The notes beneath the pieces were generated by a model. It had not been told where the DNA came from and did no database searches. It saw nothing but the letters and a program-made list of their open reading frames with translations. A DNA stretch of 9,171 nt from Elusimicrobiota bacterium. Lineage in GTDB: Bacteria; CG03. The stretch lies in NCBI GenBank assembly GCA_021161625.1, contig JAGHAG010000058.1:1-9171 (forward strand), given 5' to 3'. Both the position numbers and the translations under genes were made by a program. This document shows positions 5,034 through 9,171 of this stretch, piece by piece (position 1 is the stretch's first letter; each line of letters opens with the position of its first letter).

Positions 5034-8002
5034 TTTCTTATAAGAATTATTCCTTTTTCTTTTCCATCAACAACCCAGAAGTAAAGCCCGGGTGCAATTT
5101 TACTGCAATTAAACTCCCATTCCTTTCTCACAGGGTCAGGGGTCACTTTTTCTTCAAAAATTTGTTTGCCTGAAATTGTGTAAATTGCGATTTCAGGGTT
5201 GCCAGAAAGATTAGCAAAGGTTATTTTATCTCCATTCGCAGGCACAGGATAAGCATAAATTACCGTCGGTTTTGATGAGAAGAAACTGTTTTTTTCAACA
5301 AAGAAATAAATCCCGTCGCTATCTATCTCAAAAAATAAATCTGAAAGGACATACGCTTTTTCATATTCTTGAGTTTGAGAATTGTAAATATATGGAACTC
5401 CATCTGAAATAACAGGAACCCTTGCTTTGATATTCAAAAGAGAAGAATCTGAAAATTTGTATGCAGAAAATTTTACAGGCTGTTTTTTAATTGTGTAGGT
5501 TGAAGGTGGTGCGGGAAGTCCTGTTGATGTAAATGTAACCCAGAACAGAGAATCTGTTTGCCCTGCTGAAACTTCTACTGATGAGCCAGAAAGGGAGAAG
5601 GGGCTTTCAAAAAAGATATTTGAAACAGACGGGTCAGAAACAGTTATAAAATCAAAAGTTTCATTATTTCCTATCTGAATACCATCTATGTCTTTCAGAG
5701 CAGTTGTTATTTTTAACTGGTATAGATAATTGTTATTAAGTGCAGGTGAAAAACTGAAACTTGAGGTGTAAAGATAAAAACTTTCTGCATTGATAGAAGT
5801 TGAAATCAGATTTCCCTGATTATCTCGTAAGGCAGAAATCTGAATATCGCTTTTTTTTGTAAGAGTTGAAATTTGCACCTTAAAAGAAACAGATAACACA
5901 GGGGCTGTTGAAATGTTCAGGGCATTGCTGAAGGAAGGTGTATATACGAAATTTGTTCCTGTATAGCAGGAAAGAACATTAGAAGTGGAGAAATTAAACG
6001 CCTCGTCAAATGTAAAAACCTTTATCCAGTATCTTTTGTATGCAGAGAGTCCTGTAAGAAGATAAAGTTGCTTTTTACCATAAGAGGCTGGAGAGGCCAG
6101 GGTGCGGGTGGATGAATTCAGATGAGTACTTGTGGTTGAAAATGCAATTTGGCAGAAATTCGCATTTCCGCCATCTAAATCATCCCCGGGCATTGTCCAT
6201 GATATGTAAATTTCATCTTCATCACGCCACTCTGCATAGGCAAGGTCAGTTATTGCAGAGGGGGATGAAACATCAACAACAGTAAAGGTTGTGATGTTTG
6301 AAATACTTGAAAAAACCCCATCCTGATTTTTACTTAAGACCGCAAAATACACAGTTGCATTATTTCCAGGAGCAGGGATTCTCTTTATAAAAAAGGTTTC
6401 TTTTTCCCCAGGATTTTTTGGTTGAATTGTTGAAAAATCTATTTCAAAAATCTGTGGGTCATCCACTGTATTCCATGTGGTTATTTCCTGGGCAGAATTT
6501 GTTGAAAAGTATACATAATATCTGCCTGTTGGTTCGGTTGAGGTTCCGTTGTCGTATTTTGCAGGTGCTATCCATGAAAGAACAACATCTCCACTGGTTC
6601 CTGTAACATAAAAACCCATAAGGGTAGTTATTGTTGTTGGAGGCCAGGTTGTGTAGACTTCATTTGAGTATCGCCTTTCATAATAATAAGTTGTTATCGC
6701 AGAAAGACGCAGATAAATGGGTTGCGAAACACCCAGATCAGATGTGCTGAATGTAAAGGGGTGGGTTGTTATAAGCGTATCATATCTTGAATAGATTCCG
6801 GTTTCTTCATCCATCCCTGGATTTTTCCATCCATTGTTTGCACCTTTATCGCCCCCGCTCTGGGTTGAATAAAAGAGGTAATATCCTGCAATCGAGGGAG
6901 ATGGAGCATAATCCCAGTCAATTGTTACATTATCCCCCTCAATTTTTTTTATAACAAGATTCTGAGGAATATCTGGTGGTGGTAAAATATAAGTCCTTGA
7001 CACCTGTGAGCCCATATCAAAATCACTAATTGAATGTCCTGGAAATGCTGTGGGCAGGGGAGTTACTTCTTCATAGTCGTCCCCATCAATATTTTCAAGT
7101 TTTTCAAATGCATTCATTCTTACAATGTCATAATTCCCCTTTTCATCTGCTTTTATCAGAATTGTCCCATCAAGATCTGTTCTATAAATAATGCATTTTT
7201 TTGAAATTAACCTTTCAATTGTTTCATCAGCAGGAGGCCCATTTACTACAGTATGCCCTCCAGTTGGAATAATTGCAAATTTCGGTTGCATCCAATCAAT
7301 AAAATCTTGATTATTACTTCTATTGGTATTTGAACCATGATGCTCTAATTTAAAGATGTCAATAGGAGCCTCTTCAGAAACATTAGAACTAATATAATCT
7401 TCCTGATCCCCCTCAGCATCACCACCAAAATAAAAAGAACTGTCCCCAAGTGAAATTTTTAAAACAAGAGATCTGCCATTCCCGGTTTTTGAGTCATCAG
7501 CACAAAGAACCCTCACCACAACATCATTATCCCAGTTAGGACCAAAATTATTGCAATTTGGACTGCTTAAATAACAATCATATGCTGGTTTACCAGTAGT
7601 AGCTATAAAATCAGAAATTTTCCACACTTCGCAACCTTCGTTACTAATTCTATTAGGTTTATCTTCGTTCATTTCATTGATTTCATCTTGTCCTGTACAG
7701 TAGAAATTCTCGACAGTATAGTTGTCCATCACCATTTTAAGACCTGCAGAATGATCCTCATCAGGATGCGTTAAAACCATATGGTTTATTGTTGTAACAT
7801 TGCGGTCATTGAGAAACTCATACAGCCATGAAGAAGTTGACTCTAATCTTCCTCCATCAATAAGAACATTTTTCCCGTTAGGTAGTTCAATAAAAATACA
7901 ATCACCAAGTGTGGAATTTCCATATAAAACATAATAAACCCTAATGTATTTTCCAGCATATAGATTTGAAAGTAGTATTAATAAAAGCAAAATTTTTTTC
8001 AT
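5030..8002 (-). CDS. Exported ComEC-like metallo-beta-lactamase with fibronectin III domains and a T9SS-like C-terminal domain
   Basis: This 990-aa protein starts with a signal peptide (about 1-16). Residues 20-295 are a metallo-beta-lactamase fold of the ComEC/Rec2 (COG2333) type: GDCIFIELPNGKNVLIDGG (33-51), HPDEDH (79-84, metal ligands H79, D81, D83, H84), YFGGDAEGD (191-199, D195), EHHGS (220-224) and YRTDLDGTI (273-281). This part has seven cysteines (35, 102, 124, 143, 150, 167, 270), possibly disulfide-bonded outside the cytoplasm. Fibronectin III-like repeats follow at about 343-455, 458-575 and 578-682 (for example SPSAITDL, IYISWTMPG). Next come an Ig-like region (about 684-790) and an unrecognised region (790-910). 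The last 75 residues (from YPVP at 918) resemble a T9SS type A sorting domain: IYTISGKQ, then IAPGLYFW, ending in ILIRK. Related domains act as phosphodiesterases or nucleases; the substrate here is unknown. It overlaps both neighbouring genes by 4 nt. Confidence 0.88.
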   Translation of the reverse strand: MKKILLLLILLSNLYAGKYIRVYYVLYGNSTLGDCIFIELPNGKNVLIDGGRLESTSSWLYEFLNDRNVTTINHMVLTHPDEDHSAGLKMVMDNYTVENFYCTGQDEINEMNEDKPNRISNEGCEVWKISDFIATTGKPAYDCYLSSPNCNNFGPNWDNDVVVRVLCADDSKTGNGRSLVLKISLGDSSFYFGGDAEGDQEDYISSNVSEEAPIDIFKLEHHGSNTNRSNNQDFIDWMQPKFAIIPTGGHTVVNGPPADETIERLISKKCIIYRTDLDGTILIKADEKGNYDIVRMNAFEKLENIDGDDYEEVTPLPTAFPGHSISDFDMGSQVSRTYILPPPDIPQNLVIKKIEGDNVTIDWDYAPSPSIAGYYLFYSTQSGGDKGANNGWKNPGMDEETGIYSRYDTLITTHPFTFSTSDLGVSQPIYLRLSAITTYYYERRYSNEVYTTWPPTTITTLMGFYVTGTSGDVVLSWIAPAKYDNGTSTEPTGRYYVYFSTNSAQEITTWNTVDDPQIFEIDFSTIQPKNPGEKETFFIKRIPAPGNNATVYFAVLSKNQDGVFSSISNITTFTVVDVSSPSAITDLAYAEWRDEDEIYISWTMPGDDLDGGNANFCQIAFSTTSTHLNSSTRTLASPASYGKKQLYLLTGLSAYKRYWIKVFTFDEAFNFSTSNVLSCYTGTNFVYTPSFSNALNISTAPVLSVSFKVQISTLTKKSDIQISALRDNQGNLISTSINAESFYLYTSSFSFSPALNNNYLYQLKITTALKDIDGIQIGNNETFDFITVSDPSVSNIFFESPFSLSGSSVEVSAGQTDSLFWVTFTSTGLPAPPSTYTIKKQPVKFSAYKFSDSSLLNIKARVPVISDGVPYIYNSQTQEYEKAYVLSDLFFEIDSDGIYFFVEKNSFFSSKPTVIYAYPVPANGDKITFANLSGNPEIAIYTISGKQIFEEKVTPDPVRKEWEFNCSKIAPGLYFWVVDGKEKGIILIRK

Positions 8003-8580
8003 AGTTTAGAGATTTTCTTTTCCTCTCCACGCAAAAGCCGTGAGATATTTTTTCTATGGGAAAAAAAAACAAAAATACACACAATCACAGAAAAAATAAA
8101 AACCTCTTTTCCCTTTTTTAAAAAAAACACAGAGGCAGGGAAACACAAACTTGAAATTAAAGAAGACAGGGAAATGATTTTTGAAAAACTGAAAACAATG
8201 ATAAAAATTACAAGAGAGATTAACACAGGTAAAGGAGCAATAGCCACAGCAACACCCGTGCCTGTTGCAACTCCTTTTCCCCCTTTACCTTTGAGAAAAA
8301 TTGAGAAATTGTGTCCAAAAATTGCTAAAATACCAATAAATATTTTTTGCCACAGAATATCTGAAAAGAAATATACAGGAAGAAACCCCTTTAAAAAATC
8401 AAATGCAAAGACCATACACGCAGGTAAAAATCCACAGACCCTGTAAACATTTGTTGCTCCAATGTTTCCAGAGCCCAAATTTCTTATATCCTTTTTTTTA
8501 AAAATTTTTACATACAACCAGCCTGCTGGTATGGAACCCACCAGATATGAAAGTAAAAGAAAAATAAAAAATTTTTGCAT
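7999..8580 (-). CDS. plsY: Glycerol-3-phosphate acyltransferase PlsY
   Basis: PlsY is an integral inner-membrane enzyme that transfers acyl groups from acyl-phosphate to glycerol 3-phosphate, the first step of phospholipid synthesis. From the start chosen here the protein has 193 residues, the usual family length. The three conserved loops are present: GSIPAGW near the N-terminus, DIRNLGSGNIGATNVYR, and GHNFSIFLKGKGGKGVATG. Hydrophobic helices lie between them. The frame is open for 24 more codons (to 8652), but that extension is polar, is unlike PlsY and would delay the first helix, so the internal ATG at 8580 is preferred. It has no clear Shine-Dalgarno; AT-rich TAATATAAAA precedes it. It is the first gene of the minus-strand run and overlaps the next gene by 4 nt (ATGA). 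Co-transcription is likely, but a functional link to the motor genes is not shown. Confidence 0.95.
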   Translation of the reverse strand: MQKFFIFLLLSYLVGSIPAGWLYVKIFKKKDIRNLGSGNIGATNVYRVCGFLPACMVFAFDFLKGFLPVYFFSDILWQKIFIGILAIFGHNFSIFLKGKGGKGVATGTGVAVAIAPLPVLISLVIFIIVFSFSKIISLSSLISSLCFPASVFFLKKGKEVFIFSVIVCIFVFFSHRKNISRLLRGEEKKISKL

Positions 8581-8673
8581 TTTTATATTAAAACAAATTT
8601 TCTTTACTTTAACAAAAATTTGAATCCAGCAGACATCCCCGACGTTTGTCATTTTCCATTTTTAATTTTCTTT

Positions 8674-8713
8674 GTCACCTTGTCACCTTGTCACTTAGTC
8701 ACCCTGTCACCTC
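8674..8713. repeat. Degenerate 8-bp tandem repeat, block 1 (five GTCACCTT-type units)
   Basis: Five consecutive octamers are visible: GTCACCTT, GTCACCTT, GTCACTTA, GTCACCCT and GTCACCTC. The period is exactly 8 bp with no spacers, so this is a minisatellite-like array and not a CRISPR. It lies in the divergent intergenic region between plsY and the plus-strand regulator gene. Confidence 0.9.
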
Positions 8714-8717
8714 TCTC

Positions 8718-8735
8718 GGTGAATAGTAATTCGCC
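8718..8735. repeat. Small palindrome interrupting the octamer array
   Basis: GGTGAAT (8718-8724), a 4-nt loop AGTA and ATTCGCC (8729-8735) form a 7-bp stem with one G-T pair. The 35-bp segment around it (8714-8748) does not follow the octamer pattern and is more GC-rich. Its GCGAAT/ATTCGCC core recalls the short dispersed palindromes of the GTAGGGGCGAAT type found in several bacterial genomes. That link is from memory and uncertain. No poly-T tract follows on either strand, so it is not an obvious terminator. Confidence 0.5.
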
Positions 8736-8748
8736 CGCTACAATCCTT

Positions 8749-8828
8749 GTCTCCATATCTCCATATCACTTTGTTACCTTGTCACCTTGTTTTCTTGTCT
8801 CCATATCACTTTATTGTTTTGTAGCTTG
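8749..8828. repeat. Degenerate 8-bp tandem repeat, block 2 (about ten units)
   Basis: Read in steps of 8: GTCTCCAT, ATCTCCAT, ATCACTTT, GTTACCTT, GTCACCTT, GTTTTCTT, GTCTCCAT, ATCACTTT, ATTGTTTT, GTAGCTTG. One unit equals the block 1 consensus, and two pairs of units (GTCTCCAT with ATCACTTT) suggest a higher-order 16-bp or longer duplication. The last units are the most decayed and run into the TTGACA box of the next gene. Confidence 0.75.
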
Positions 8829-8854
8829 ACAGATTTTAAAAAATGTTCAAAAAT
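8826..8854 (+). promoter_or_regulatory. Possible promoter of the MarR-type regulator gene
   Basis: A perfect -35 hexamer TTGACA (8826-8831) is followed, after 17 bp, by AAAAAT (8849-8854), a weak 4-of-6 match to TATAAT. The predicted transcription start is about 8861, the A of the ATG, so the message would be leaderless. This agrees with the absence of a Shine-Dalgarno. The weak -10 is the main doubt. Confidence 0.45.
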
Positions 8855-8860
8855 TGAACA
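8844..8860. promoter_or_regulatory. Perfect 17-bp inverted repeat touching the regulator start codon; probable operator
   Basis: TGTTCAA (8844-8850), AAA, TTGAACA (8854-8860) has perfect 7-bp arms and ends at the base before the ATG at 8861. It overlaps the proposed -10 and start point. This is the placement and size expected for the binding site of a dimeric winged-helix repressor, so negative autoregulation by the adjacent gene is the simplest reading. Confidence 0.6.
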
Positions 8861-9171
8861 ATGGTAGGGGAAAGAGAATATAAATTTCTGGAAATTCTGA
8901 GTGCTGAAAAAGAGATTTCACAGAGAAAACTTGCCAAAACTTTAGGAATTTCTCTTGGTATGACAAATCTGATACTGAAAAATCTCATAAAAAAGGGATA
9001 TGTTAAAATAAAGGGATTAAATAGGAAAAAAGTCAGATATCTTCTCACGCCCAGAGGTTTTAGTGAAAAAGCAAGAAAATCTTACAACTATACGGTGAAA
9101 ACCATAAGGGAGTTTTCAAGATATGTGGAGAATTTAAGAAACTTTATTTTAAATGAATATGAAAAAGGCAC
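8861..9171 (+). CDS. MarR/EPS-type winged-helix transcriptional regulator, 3' end outside window
   Basis: The visible 103 codons encode a DNA-binding winged helix. EYKFLEILSAEKEISQRKLAKT leads into the helix-turn-helix (about residues 19-47, LAKTLGISLGMTNLILKNLIKKGYVK). The wing is at about 50-62, then LLTPRGFSEKARKSYNYT and a charged helix. This pattern closely follows the MarR family EPS-associated regulators (SQRELAKxLGxSLGxxN, LTPxGxxEKA). The start is the ATG at 8861; an ATG 18 bases upstream in the same frame meets a stop after four codons. The gene is divergent from plsY. Some homologues I recall continue into a Rossmann-like domain after this helix, but the window ends first. Homologues often sit beside exopolysaccharide or nucleotide-sugar genes, none of which is visible here. 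The target is probably its own promoter. Confidence 0.85.
   Translation, partial: MVGEREYKFLEILSAEKEISQRKLAKTLGISLGMTNLILKNLIKKGYVKIKGLNRKKVRYLLTPRGFSEKARKSYNYTVKTIREFSRYVENLRNFILNEYEKG

Noticed and set aside
3400..5040. Many long T or A runs that look like terminator tails
   Set aside because: They are mostly lysine and phenylalanine codons of the minus-strand genes, with no stable GC stem before them.
8581..8652. 24-codon N-terminal extension of plsY
   Set aside because: The extension does not resemble PlsY and would exceed the usual length; the ATG at 8580 places the first helix and GSIPAG correctly.
8674..8828. CRISPR array
   Set aside because: The units are 8 bp, contiguous and without unique spacers; no cas gene is nearby.
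8575..8829. Plus-strand open frame of 84 codons with repeated VTLSP/VSISP phrases
   Set aside because: The repetition is explained by the 8-bp DNA array (three units make eight codons). It overlaps the plsY start region and has no family match or ribosome site.
8836..9048. Minus-strand open frame of 70 codons
   Set aside because: It is antisense to the clear winged-helix regulator and encodes only generic hydrophobic sequence.

Overview
The window is AT-rich and comes from a bacterium with two membranes. It encodes OmpA-type peptidoglycan-binding domains, a PorV-like outer-membrane barrel and a large exported protein ending in a type IX secretion (T9SS)-like C-terminal domain. Few genes have good Shine-Dalgarno sequences. 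The mix (PorV-like barrel, fibronectin/T9SS-tailed exported protein, degenerate GTCACCTT octamers, EPS-type MarR regulator) suggests an uncultivated phylum such as Elusimicrobiota, Omnitrophota or a relative. That placement is inference; no phylogenetic marker is present.

Layout. Positions 18 to about 8580 hold seven genes on the minus strand, read from right to left: plsY; a 990-aa exported ComEC-like metallo-beta-lactamase with fibronectin repeats and a sorting tail; a 528-aa PorV-like barrel with a long helical tail; a 437-aa protein with a FliF-type ring domain, one membrane helix and a FliG middle/C-terminal module; motA; motB; and a second motB-like gene lacking the channel aspartate. 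Junctions are 4-nt stop/start overlaps or a 1-nt gap. The exception is a 49-nt gap before the FliF-FliG gene, which contains a plausible promoter. Positions 8581-8860 are an intergenic region with two blocks of degenerate 8-bp repeats around a small palindrome. From 8861 to the window end a plus-strand gene encodes the start of a MarR/EPS-type winged-helix regulator. It is preceded by a TTGACA box and a perfect 17-bp inverted repeat that touches its start codon.

The most interesting content is at 18-5033. A covalently fused, stripped-down FliF-FliG rotor-like protein sits with a complete MotA/MotB stator, a second MotB-like protein and an outer-membrane barrel. No flagellar export, rod, hook, filament, FliM or FliN gene is present in the window. 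The FliG part has lost the FliM-binding EHPQ motif but keeps the acidic pair of the torque helix. MotA keeps the arginine known to face that acidic pair, while the second electrostatic pair appears lost on both sides. I infer an ion-driven, non-flagellar envelope machine, perhaps for surface motility or for moving or secreting T9SS-tailed proteins. Its function is not shown by the sequence.
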